DNA of 59,302 bases. It comes from SZUA-521 sp041738285. GTDB taxonomy: Bacteria > Pseudomonadota > Gammaproteobacteria > Pseudomonadales > Azotimanducaceae. Numbering within the stretch: position 1 is the first letter of the stretch; each line of letters opens with the position of its first letter. A program made the translations under genes and the position numbers. Of this stretch, positions 15,480 to 23,215 are shown piece by piece. The notes below the pieces were generated by a model that was not told the DNA's origin, did not search any database, and saw nothing but the letters and a program-made list of their open reading frames with translations. Location: NCBI GenBank assembly GCA_041738285.1, contig JBGSQB010000229.1:1-59302 (forward strand), in the 5' to 3' direction.

Positions 15480-16493
15480 TCAGGCTTTGAGAACCTCTTC
15501 CAGTGCGGCGATCACGCGGTGCTGACCGGGAAAATACTCCCACTCGAAGGCGTGCGGATAGGGTGTGTCCCAGCCGGTGACGCGTTGAATCGGCGCTTCC
15601 AGGTGCCAAAAACACTCTTCCTGCACCGTTGCAGAGAGTTCCGCACCATAGCCGCCAAACCGCGTCGCTTCATGCGCGATTACACAGCGTCCGGTTTTCT
15701 GAACGGACTTCACGAGGGTCTCCACGTCGAGCGGCACGAGCGTTCGCAGATCGATGATCTCGGCGTCGACGCCGGCGCGTTCCACGGCAGCCTGGCAGAC
15801 ATGCACCATGGTGCCGTAGGTGATCACTGTGACCGCGCTGCCCGCACGCACGATGTCCGCCCGCGACAATGGCACGCTGTAGTGGCCATCGGGTACTTCG
15901 CCCTTCTTATGCGTGCTCCACGGCACTGCGGGTTTGTTGGGGTCGCCATCGAACGGGCCGTTGTAGAGGCGCTTGGGCTCGAAAAAGACCACCGGGTCGT
16001 CGGTCTCGATCGAGCTGATCAACAGGCCCTTGGCGTCATACGGATTCGATGGCATGACCACGGTCAGGCCGCTGACGTGGGTGAAGATGCCTTCGGGACT
16101 TTGCGAATGCGTCTGGCCACCGCGGATGCCGCCGCCGCACGGCGTTCGAATCGTCATCGGGGCGAAGAAGTCGCCGGCGGTGCGGTAGCGCAGCCGGGCC
16201 ATTTCGCTGGTGATCTGGTCGAACGCAGGATAGATGTAGTCTGCGAACTGCACCTCGGCGACCGGCCGCAGACCGTTGACCGCAAGGCCTATGGCGACTC
16301 CAACGATGCCGCCCTCGGCAATGGGCGCATCGAGCACACGGTGTTCGCCGTACTTGCGCTGCAACCCCTCGGTCACTCGAAACACGCCACCGAAGTAGCC
16401 GACGTCTTCGCCGAGAATCACGACGTTCGGATCCCGCGCCAGCATGATGTCCATGGCCGAGTTGAGCGCCTGGACCATGTTCATCTGCGCCAC
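15480..16493 (-). CDS. bkdA2: Branched-chain alpha-keto acid dehydrogenase E1 beta subunit
   Basis: The protein has 337 residues and is a transketolase-like pyrimidine-binding subunit. It opens with MVQALNSAMD and contains GEDVGYFGGVFRVTEGL, FDAPIAEGGIVG-type tract (LDAPIAEGGIVG), the MTIRTPCGGGIRGGQTHSQSP segment (read here in two parts) and a C-terminal VTGWDTPYPHAFE. These are standard for E1 beta of 2-oxoacid dehydrogenases of the branched-chain type. It lies 2 bases after bkdA1 and 1 base before bkdB, so the three are made as one operon. The complex decarboxylates keto acids from valine, leucine and isoleucine degradation to acyl-CoA. Confidence 0.92.
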   Translation of the reverse strand: MAQMNMVQALNSAMDIMLARDPNVVILGEDVGYFGGVFRVTEGLQRKYGEHRVLDAPIAEGGIVGVAIGLAVNGLRPVAEVQFADYIYPAFDQITSEMARLRYRTAGDFFAPMTIRTPCGGGIRGGQTHSQSPEGIFTHVSGLTVVMPSNPYDAKGLLISSIETDDPVVFFEPKRLYNGPFDGDPNKPAVPWSTHKKGEVPDGHYSVPLSRADIVRAGSAVTVITYGTMVHVCQAAVERAGVDAEIIDLRTLVPLDVETLVKSVQKTGRCVIAHEATRFGGYGAELSATVQEECFWHLEAPIQRVTGWDTPYPHAFEWEYFPGQHRVIAALEEVLKA

Positions 16494-16495
16494 GC

Positions 16496-17731
16496 TCAGT
16501 CTCCTTCCGCGCGCAACTGTTCGCGTTGTCGTTTGAGGTGCGTCGGCATTTCCTTGAACACGTCCTCGAACATGAGATCACCGGACAGCTGCGGCCCATC
16601 GTTGAGGCTGCCGTAGCTCACCGCTTCCTTCCACGCGGCGACGACGTCGGCATCGAGTTCGGCCTTCAATGCCTCGTGCCGTGCCTCGCTCCAACGACCG
16701 TTGCCGATGAGGTGCTGCTTGAGCCGCTCGATCGGGTCACCCAGCGGCCACTTCGACCACTCGTTCTTGGGCCGATAGCGTGACGGATCGTCACTGGTCG
16801 AGTGCGCGCCGGCGCGATAGGTGACATGTTCGATGAGCGTCGGTCCCTCGCCTTGACGTGCGCGTTCTGCCGCCCATTGCGTCACCGCGTAGACCGCGAG
16901 GAAGTCGTTGCCATCGACACGGATGCCGGGCATGCCGAAGCCCAGTCCGCGGGCGGCAAAGGGTCGCCGCTCGCCGCCGGCGAATCCCTGAAAGGTGGAG
17001 ATGGCGTACTGATTGTTGACGACGTTCAGAATGACCGGTGCGTTGTAGACAGATGCAAACAGCAGCGCGTAGTGAAAATCGGCCTCGGCGGTGGAGCCAT
17101 CACCGACCCAACTGGCGGCAACGTGGTCCTCGCCCTTGATGGCGGCGGCCATGGCCCAGCCGACCGCGTGCGGATACTGCGTGGTGAGGTTTCCAGAGAT
17201 CGAGAAAATCTTGCCATCACGCCAGTGATACATGATCGGCATCTGCCGGCCTTTGCACATGTCGCGGGTATTCGACAGACACTGGCACATCAGATCGACG
17301 AGTGGCCGACCGCGGGCGATGAAGAGGCCCTGGTTGCGATAGGACGGGAACAGCATGTCGCCGGGCCGCAGGGCCATCGCCTGCGCGACCGAGACCGCTT
17401 CCTCGCCGGTCGACTTGATGTAGAAGCTGATCTTGCCTTGGCGCTGCCAGTTGACCATGCGGTCATCGAAAATGCGATTGACCATCATGTGACGCAGGCC
17501 GACCTGCAAGTCGGCGTCGCTCAGATTCGGATTCCACGGCCCGACCGCCTCGTGTTCATCGTCGATCACGCGCACCAGCGAGCCTGCCAGGTCCTCGATG
17601 TCGCGCGTTCGGGCGTGGACGCTCGGTTTGCCAACCTTGCCGGCGGGTGACAGGTCGAGGTAGCTGAAGTCGGGTTCCTCGCCCGGGCGGGCAGGGGCAT
17701 GGGGAATGTGGAGCCGTGAGCGCTGAACCAT
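16496..17731 (-). CDS. bkdA1: Branched-chain alpha-keto acid dehydrogenase E1 alpha subunit
   Basis: The protein has 411 residues. The thiamine diphosphate motif is GDGSTAEADFHYAL followed by NVVNNQYAIS. The N-terminal arm with HAPARPGEEPDFSYL is typical of BkdA1-type E1 alpha rather than pyruvate dehydrogenase. SRYRPKNEW in the phosphorylation-loop region is also conserved. The start chosen is the ATG at 17731, with AGGGCG seven bases upstream. An ATG 11 codons earlier (17764) lacks a ribosome site. It is the first gene of the bkd operon and is divergent from the DmpA-like peptidase at 17833, so about 100 bases hold both promoters. Confidence 0.9.
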   Translation of the reverse strand: MVQRSRLHIPHAPARPGEEPDFSYLDLSPAGKVGKPSVHARTRDIEDLAGSLVRVIDDEHEAVGPWNPNLSDADLQVGLRHMMVNRIFDDRMVNWQRQGKISFYIKSTGEEAVSVAQAMALRPGDMLFPSYRNQGLFIARGRPLVDLMCQCLSNTRDMCKGRQMPIMYHWRDGKIFSISGNLTTQYPHAVGWAMAAAIKGEDHVAASWVGDGSTAEADFHYALLFASVYNAPVILNVVNNQYAISTFQGFAGGERRPFAARGLGFGMPGIRVDGNDFLAVYAVTQWAAERARQGEGPTLIEHVTYRAGAHSTSDDPSRYRPKNEWSKWPLGDPIERLKQHLIGNGRWSEARHEALKAELDADVVAAWKEAVSYGSLNDGPQLSGDLMFEDVFKEMPTHLKRQREQLRAEGD

Positions 17732-17832
17732 CGAATCGCCCTGCTGCGCGGAGTTGACGCTCATTAGAGCAATTGTTGGCAAGGGATTGAAAGGCGTACG
17801 TATCGCATCCAAGCTCCCCCAAGCGGATCCGC

Positions 17833-18951
17833 ATGAGCGTTCACATGTTACACACGCCTTCTGGCCGGCTGCGCGCACGCGCGCTCGGTATCCCGTTCGC
17901 GGGTGAACCCGGGGCTTATAACGCCATCACCGATGTCGCCGGTGTCGAAGTCGGTTACACGACGCTCGTGCAGGGATCAGGGTCGCGTATCGTCGGACGC
18001 GGCCCGGTGCGCACCGGTGTAACGGCAATCCTGCCGCGCGGCCGCGATCGCGCAGCTGAATCGGTCATCGCGGGCTACTTCAGTTTGAACGGCAATGGCG
18101 AACTCACCGGCTGTCATTGGGTGGAGGAGAGCGGACGTTGCGAAGGGCCGATCTGCATCACCAACACGCATTCGTGCGGCACCGTGCGCGACGCAACCAT
18201 CAAGTGGCTCGTTGACCGCGCCGGTGGCGTTGCCCATTGGGCGTTACCCGTCACGGGCGAGACGTACGACGGCTACTTGAACGACATCAACGGCTTTCAC
18301 GTGCGCGATGAACATGTGTTTACGGCCATCGACGGCGCGCGCGGCGGTGCCATCGACGAAGGTAGTGTCGGTGGCGGTACCGGCATGATCTGCTACGGCT
18401 TCAAGGGTGGCTGCGGCACGGCGTCGCGCAGAGTGACGTTCGCCGATGTTCCCTACCACGTGGGTGCATTCGTGCAGTCGAACTTCGGTCGACGCGAGCA
18501 GCTGACAATCGCCGGCGTTTCCGTGGGCGAAGCACTCGAAGATTGGCACCCCGAGCAGCGCAAGGGCGGTGAGGCGGGTTCCGTCATCGCGATCCTGGCA
18601 ACAGATGCGCCGCTGCTACCGCACCAGCTCAAACGACTCGCGCGTCGGGTGGGTCTGGGCATCGGTCGTGGTGGCGCCATCTCCGGCAACGGCTCTGGAG
18701 ACATCTTTCTGGCGTTTTCAACCGCGAATGCAGAGGCATTGCATGGTGATGAGCGGCTGGCGCACGCCGCATTCATTCCCGATGCGCACATGGATCCGTT
18801 CTTCGATGCCACCATCAACGCCGTGGACGAGGCGGTGCTCAACAGCATGGTGGCGAACGAAACGATGACGGGTTGCGATGATCACGTCATCCATGCTTTG
18901 CCGCACGACGCGGTGATCGAACTGCTTGCTAGGCGGTCACCGCGCGCCTGA
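17833..18951 (+). CDS. P1-family (DmpA-like) self-processing aminopeptidase
   Basis: The protein has 372 residues. The GSVGGGTGM motif and AGSVIAILATDAP are diagnostic of peptidase family P1 (DmpA, BapA). By direct count the autoproteolytic Gly-Ser bond falls at G249-S250, the same numbers as in the founding DmpA. Cleavage would give two chains and expose the catalytic serine. There is no clear signal peptide, so it is probably cytoplasmic. Known members release N-terminal D- or beta-amino acids from peptides. It overlaps the convergent desaturase gene by 23 bases at its 3' end. Substrate choice cannot be inferred. Confidence 0.9.
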   Translation: MSVHMLHTPSGRLRARALGIPFAGEPGAYNAITDVAGVEVGYTTLVQGSGSRIVGRGPVRTGVTAILPRGRDRAAESVIAGYFSLNGNGELTGCHWVEESGRCEGPICITNTHSCGTVRDATIKWLVDRAGGVAHWALPVTGETYDGYLNDINGFHVRDEHVFTAIDGARGGAIDEGSVGGGTGMICYGFKGGCGTASRRVTFADVPYHVGAFVQSNFGRREQLTIAGVSVGEALEDWHPEQRKGGEAGSVIAILATDAPLLPHQLKRLARRVGLGIGRGGAISGNGSGDIFLAFSTANAEALHGDERLAHAAFIPDAHMDPFFDATINAVDEAVLNSMVANETMTGCDDHVIHALPHDAVIELLARRSPRA

Positions 18952-19816
18952 CGACATCCCGATAGCCGCTCGACAGACACGCGTAGCCATCGAAGTAGCC
19001 GCGCTGCTTCAAGAGCTTGTGCATCATTGGCAAGCGGTACAACGGCACGCTCGCGAGCAGGTGATGCTCGACGTGATAGTTCACCCGGTTCGGTCCCAGT
19101 AACAGCCGTTCCCACCAGGACAGGAGCGTGGTGCTGGTGTTGTCGCGGGCGTCGGCGCCAAGCCGGTCCCTGGCAACGCCGTGCTCGCTCATGAAGCGCA
19201 GTCGCGTCACCGCCGGATAGACGAAAATGTAGCCGGCCCACCACAACGCATACGCCCACGGGGCGCCGGCCAGCGTGAGTGCCGTCAGCATCACAGCGTG
19301 CGTCACGAAGAACGGCGCGTTGCGCAGCGGCCTCATCTTGCGCAGCTGCCGCAGCGTGTCGCGAACGCCCGTGCGGCCGGTGAGATCGCGGGTGAACTTG
19401 CGTCGCACGCTGTCCGCGGGTGCGGGATAGGCGAGCGCCAGGGCGAGGTCGGGATCGTCCGCTGTGCCGGCGTAGCGGTGGTGCTTCAAGTGATAGTCGC
19501 GGTAGCGGTAGAGGCTCGTGTTGACCGGGCCGCCGCACAGCCAGTTGCCGATCACCTCGTTGACGCGCCTTTTCTCGAAGAAAACGCTGTGCGCGCAGTC
19601 GTGGTTCAGCACTTCGAGTCCGAGCTGTCGGCTGCCCAGCAACACGACGCTGACCAGGGCCGTGACAAAGTTGGGCCAGATCACGACGAGGGCGAACGCG
19701 GCTGCGATGATGGCGTAGTTGGCCAGCAGAATCGTGGCGGCGCGCAGATTCGAACGCTTCGTCAGCGCGTGAATTTCCGCAGCAGTGAGCCAGTCAGTCA
19801 GCCGTTCCTTGGACAT
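18929..19816 (-). CDS. Membrane fatty acid desaturase
   Basis: The protein has 295 residues with the three histidine boxes of the di-iron membrane desaturase family: HDCAH at 72-76, HLKHH at 109-113 and NYHVEHH at 246-252. Hydrophobic pairs at about 26-60 and 165-200 span the membrane. The protein would insert a double bond into, or hydroxylate, an acyl chain, taking electrons from a ferredoxin or cytochrome. Its 3' end overlaps the peptidase gene tail to tail. Upstream is a 150-base region shared with the divergent SDR gene, which contains two dyads and may be a control site. Regiochemistry cannot be told from the sequence. Confidence 0.88.
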   Translation of the reverse strand: MSKERLTDWLTAAEIHALTKRSNLRAATILLANYAIIAAAFALVVIWPNFVTALVSVVLLGSRQLGLEVLNHDCAHSVFFEKRRVNEVIGNWLCGGPVNTSLYRYRDYHLKHHRYAGTADDPDLALALAYPAPADSVRRKFTRDLTGRTGVRDTLRQLRKMRPLRNAPFFVTHAVMLTALTLAGAPWAYALWWAGYIFVYPAVTRLRFMSEHGVARDRLGADARDNTSTTLLSWWERLLLGPNRVNYHVEHHLLASVPLYRLPMMHKLLKQRGYFDGYACLSSGYRDVVRRAVTA

Positions 19817-19966
19817 TGAGCGGGTCTACGCAACTCGTTGACCATTTATTACACGGATCATCGAAATGTGTCAACGACTGTCACAAGAGAATTGTTGCGC
19901 CCGGCGGCCGTCTTCATCGAACATGTCCGGCAATCGGCGACTCACACATGATCAGGAGCGAACTGC
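19817..19966. promoter_or_regulatory. Divergent promoter region with candidate operator dyads
   Basis: The region lies between the desaturase (minus) and the SDR (plus). A TTGAC at 19838-19842 is matched by GTCAA at 19870-19874. TGTG-N11-CACA occurs at 19867-19885. The two dyads overlap. The region is visibly more AT-rich than the flanking genes. A regulator-binding site is plausible, but there is no direct evidence and the downstream PaaX-like regulator is only one candidate. Confidence 0.35.
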
Positions 19967-20944
19967 ATGAAGGATTTCGAAGGACGCCTCGCGGTAGTCA
20001 CGGGCGGCGGCACCGGCATGGGACGCGAGTTGGTGCGCAGCCTCGCGGCAGCGGGCTGCCACGTTGCGATGTGCGATGTATCGGAAGCGAACATGAAAGA
20101 GACCCAGGCGCTTGCAACTCAAGGCGCGAAGGGCAAGGTCAGGATCACCGCACACCGATGCGACGTCTCCGATGAACAGCAGGTGCTCGCCTTTCGCGAC
20201 GCGGTAGTGGCGCAGCATGAGACCGATCACATCAACCTGTTGTTCAACAACGCGGGCATCGGCGGTGGTGGTGGCTTCGTCGAGGGCTCGCGTGAAGAAT
20301 GGGAACGCACGTTTGGCGTGTGCTGGTTTGGCGTCTACTACTGCGCGCGCGCGTTCATGCCGCTGCTCGTCGCGAGCAAAGAGGGTTATATCGTCAACAC
20401 CAGCAGCGTGAACGGGTTCTGGGCGAGCCTGGGGCCAGGAATTTCACACACGGCATACAGTGCCGCGAAATTCGCGGTGAAGGGCTTCTCTGAGGCGTTG
20501 ATCAACGACCTGCGCGAGACTGCGCCGCACGTGAAGGTGGCCGTGGTAATGCCCGGCCACATCGGCACATCGATCGGCATCAACACGGGCAAGGTGCTCG
20601 GCCATGCAGATCCACTGCAGATGCCGGCCGAAGAAGTGGCCAAGGCACGGGCCTTCATGAAGAAGCGTGGCCTGCCCGTGGACAACGTGCCGGATGATCA
20701 CATCCGCGCTGCGATCAAACAGCGCGGCATCGACTTCCGGGACAACGCGCCGATGTCGGCGGCTTCGGCGGCAACCGTCATTCTCGACGGCGTGCGCAAC
20801 GATGTGTGGCGCATTCTCGTGGGTGAAGATGCGAAGGTGCTCGATCGGATGGTGCGGGAAGCACCGGAACTGGCCTATGAGCGCGACTTCATGACCCGGC
20901 TCAACGCCGCGGGACATCTTGGCGCCGTGCGCGGTGGCGCCTGA
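19967..20944 (+). CDS. SDR family oxidoreductase
   Basis: The protein has 325 residues. The cofactor motif TGGGTGMG starts at 12, NNAG is at 94-97, and the catalytic residues are S147, Y164 and K168 (YSAAK). D37 after the second strand suggests NAD preference. It is about 50 residues longer than a minimal classical SDR, with a C-terminal part (DRMVREAPELAYERDF) common in SDRs of lipid and steroid degraders. It overlaps the thioesterase gene downstream, and the PaaX-like regulator follows. The three form an operon, which suggests it acts on a CoA-linked or aromatic/alicyclic alcohol. Confidence 0.87.
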   Translation: MKDFEGRLAVVTGGGTGMGRELVRSLAAAGCHVAMCDVSEANMKETQALATQGAKGKVRITAHRCDVSDEQQVLAFRDAVVAQHETDHINLLFNNAGIGGGGGFVEGSREEWERTFGVCWFGVYYCARAFMPLLVASKEGYIVNTSSVNGFWASLGPGISHTAYSAAKFAVKGFSEALINDLRETAPHVKVAVVMPGHIGTSIGINTGKVLGHADPLQMPAEEVAKARAFMKKRGLPVDNVPDDHIRAAIKQRGIDFRDNAPMSAASAATVILDGVRNDVWRILVGEDAKVLDRMVREAPELAYERDFMTRLNAAGHLGAVRGGA

Positions 20945-21380
20945 CGGGACCATCGGGTGGGATCATCCGGCGCCGTTCGTGGTTCGCGTAACGGCGCAGG
21001 ATGCCGACATCGACTCGTACGGACACGTCAACAACGCGGTGTACTTCAAGTGGCTCGAACGGTGCGCGTGGGCCCACTCCGAGTCTGTTGGGTTATCGGA
21101 AGCCGTGTGTCTGAAGATGGCGCGCGGCATGGCGGTGCTGAAGGTGCGGCTCGACTACCTCGCAGCGGCCTATGTGGGTGACGAAGTACTGGTGGGCAAT
21201 TGGATCTGCCAGGGCGATCGATTGCGCGTTACCCGGCGCTTCCAGCTGATCCGTGTAAGTACCGGAGCGACGCTCTTGCGCGGCGAAATCGACTACGTGT
21301 GTCTGAACCTCGACACCGGTCGCGCTGCGCGGATGCCGCCCGAGTTTCTCGAAGGCTACGCAGTAACGCTCGATGGCTGA
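20919..21380 (+). CDS. Acyl-CoA thioesterase, 4HBT hotdog family
   Basis: The protein has up to 153 residues. The tract DIDSYGHVNNAVYFKWLE is the active-site signature of the 4-hydroxybenzoyl-CoA thioesterase type hotdog fold, with the catalytic Asp inside DSYGHVNN. VRLDYLAAAYVGDEV also fits the family. It would hydrolyse acyl- or aroyl-CoA. The start is uncertain: a TTG at 20919 and a GTG at 20934 are both in frame and both overlap the upstream SDR, and neither has a strong ribosome site. The 3' end overlaps the start of the regulator gene by 8 bases. Confidence 0.85.
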   Translation: MAPCAVAPDGTIGWDHPAPFVVRVTAQDADIDSYGHVNNAVYFKWLERCAWAHSESVGLSEAVCLKMARGMAVLKVRLDYLAAAYVGDEVLVGNWICQGDRLRVTRRFQLIRVSTGATLLRGEIDYVCLNLDTGRAARMPPEFLEGYAVTLDG

Positions 21381-22194
21381 GCCCGATCGCCGGCGACCGG
21401 CCACGGCGTTGAGCGCGCCGGATCTCGTGCTGTCAATAGCCGATTCGGTGTCGCGACCCGTGCTCGGCACCGCGCAGCTGATCGCGGCTGGCGAGCTCTT
21501 TGGTGTCGACTCGCGGGCGATCCGCGTGGCGTTGACGCGGTTGACCCGCACCGGCGTACTCACCCAGCGCGAGCGCGGTCGCTACGGACTCGGACCCAAG
21601 GGCGATCGCATGCACGCGGCCGTAGTGGCCTGGGACACATTGGAAGAGACCGTGAAACACTGGAACGGCGGGTGGGTAGCGGTGTACACCGGTGCGCTCA
21701 AACGCACCAACAAGACCGACGTGCGGAATCGTGAACGCGCGATGCGCCTCAAGGGATTTGTGGCGCTGGAGCCAGGCCTATGGTTGCGACCCGACAACCT
21801 GTCGGGATCGATCGACGACAGGCGTGCAGCACTCGTGACGTTGGGCCTCGATGAATCCGCGCGGGTGCTGTCGGTGACGCAGTTGACGCCTTCTTCACCA
21901 GAGTTGATCGCGCGGATGTGGAACCGCACCCGGCTCGAGCGTGGCTATCGGCAGAGTATCGAGCGACTCGAACGCAGCGCGGCACGCACCGTGAAGCTCT
22001 CGGTGGCCGATGCTGCGCGCGAGACGCTGCTGCTGGGCCGCGCGACCATCGCAGACATCCTGACCGATCCGCTGCTGCCCGAAGAAATGGTGGACGTCGA
22101 GTTGCGTCGCCGCCTCAACGCCGCGATGCGCGACTACAACCGGCTCGGGCGCGCCGCCTGGAAGGCGTTCTATGCGAGCCTGGGGGCTGCTTAG
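21373..22194 (+). CDS. PaaX-family transcriptional regulator
   Basis: The protein has 273 residues. The N-terminal winged helix at about 20-75 has SRAIRVALTRLTRTGVLTQRERGRYGL-type order (visible as RVALTRLTRTGVL and RGRYGL). The middle domain carries the PaaX signature LWLRPDNL, and the C-terminal domain ends with MRDYNRLGRAAWKAFY. PaaX repressors bind DNA until an aryl-CoA ligand releases them. Position after an SDR and a thioesterase suggests it senses a CoA intermediate of that operon. It overlaps the thioesterase stop. A large hairpin directly downstream probably ends transcription. Confidence 0.88.
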   Translation: MAEPDRRRPATALSAPDLVLSIADSVSRPVLGTAQLIAAGELFGVDSRAIRVALTRLTRTGVLTQRERGRYGLGPKGDRMHAAVVAWDTLEETVKHWNGGWVAVYTGALKRTNKTDVRNRERAMRLKGFVALEPGLWLRPDNLSGSIDDRRAALVTLGLDESARVLSVTQLTPSSPELIARMWNRTRLERGYRQSIERLERSAARTVKLSVADAARETLLLGRATIADILTDPLLPEEMVDVELRRRLNAAMRDYNRLGRAAWKAFYASLGAA

Positions 22195-22219
22195 AGAAAG
22201 CTGAACAAAGGGAAGTAGA

Positions 22220-22307
22220 GGAATAGGGGACAGTGAACCTATTTCGCCGGCTGTAGTGATGAACTCGGGGCCTGCGGTGCGAAATAGGTTCACTGTCCCC
22301 TATTTCC
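22220..22307. repeat. Long inverted repeat (28-bp arms), probable bidirectional terminator or mobile remnant
   Basis: The left arm (22220-22247) and right arm (22279-22307) are reverse complements with one extra T on the right. The shared core is AATAGGGGACAGTGAACC. The loop is about 31 bases. It lies between convergent genes, so it can serve as a terminator for both. The GGGGACAGTGAACCTATTTC type of sequence is recalled from repeats near IS200-like transposases, which is memory-based and unverified. No transposase is present here. Confidence 0.7.
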
Positions 22308-22318
22308 CCCCTAGTTCG

Positions 22319-23200
22319 CTATATGACATCGCTCACGCCGCGCACGAACAGCGGCTCGATGCCTTCGTCCCGCTGATCCTGCGCCATTTGCGCGTCAGTT
22401 GGGGCGACGATTGGCTTACTGGCGGCCTCCAGTACGGTGGGCAGTAGCGTTGCGTCACTCGAGGTATTCAAGAACAGACCCGGCCGTGCGAGGGTGTAAT
22501 GCACGCCGCGCTCGAGCGGCCCATTCGCGCGCAGCGGCATGTACCAGCTGAAGCGCTTGGCATCATCGCCTTCCTGCCAACGCCGCCGGGCAATCGCCTT
22601 GATGGTTTGAATCGCGACGCCGCGCGACTGACACACCTTCTCCATGGCGTAGAAGTCCTTTGCGTACTCTGGCTGCGCCATCATCGAGTAGTTGTAAGGG
22701 GCCAAGACCGATGCGAATGGGTACTTCTCGAGACTACGCACGTGCATTGCGGCCACCTGTGTGCCGTGACCCGTCACACCGATGAACCGCACCAGTCCTT
22801 CTTCCTTCGCTTCGATCAGCGCTTCGAGGGCGCCGCCGGGTCCCATTGCGGTCTGCCAGCCCGTCTCATCGACCAGGTTGTGCATCTGGATCAGATCGAC
22901 GCGATCGACGCCGAGTCGTTCGAGCGACCGGCGCAGTTCATCTCTGGCCTTGTGATAGGTGCGCTCGCCGGTCTTGGTAGCGAGAAAGAAGTCCTTGCGA
23001 TGGATCTTCAGAAACGGCGCCAGACGCAGTTCGGAGTCGCCATAGCTCGCGGCCGTGTCGATGTGATTGACCCCATACTGGGGCAGCAGTTCGAGTACGC
23101 GATCGGCGCGTTCCTGTTTCATGCCGCCGAGGGCCGCCGCGCCAAACAGCGTGCGGCTGCTCATGTGTCCGGTGCTGCCGAAAGCCATGCGTTCGATCAT
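22319..23200 (-). CDS. Aldo/keto reductase
   Basis: The protein has 293 residues. The catalytic tetrad is visible at D48, Y53 (ASYGDSE), K76 (ATKTG) and H107 (QMHNL). The barrel continues with FIGVTGHG and APYNYSMM. The length is slightly short of the 300-330 common for AKRs, and the C-terminal cofactor segment (TSSDATLLPTVLEAA) is present. It has little similarity to the AKR at 5366 beyond the active site. It lies 15 bases after the large copper monooxygenase-like gene on the same strand and is probably cotranscribed with it. Confidence 0.86.
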   Translation of the reverse strand: MIERMAFGSTGHMSSRTLFGAAALGGMKQERADRVLELLPQYGVNHIDTAASYGDSELRLAPFLKIHRKDFFLATKTGERTYHKARDELRRSLERLGVDRVDLIQMHNLVDETGWQTAMGPGGALEALIEAKEEGLVRFIGVTGHGTQVAAMHVRSLEKYPFASVLAPYNYSMMAQPEYAKDFYAMEKVCQSRGVAIQTIKAIARRRWQEGDDAKRFSWYMPLRANGPLERGVHYTLARPGLFLNTSSDATLLPTVLEAASKPIVAPTDAQMAQDQRDEGIEPLFVRGVSDVI

Positions 23201-23215
23201 CGCTAGTCTCCTTCC

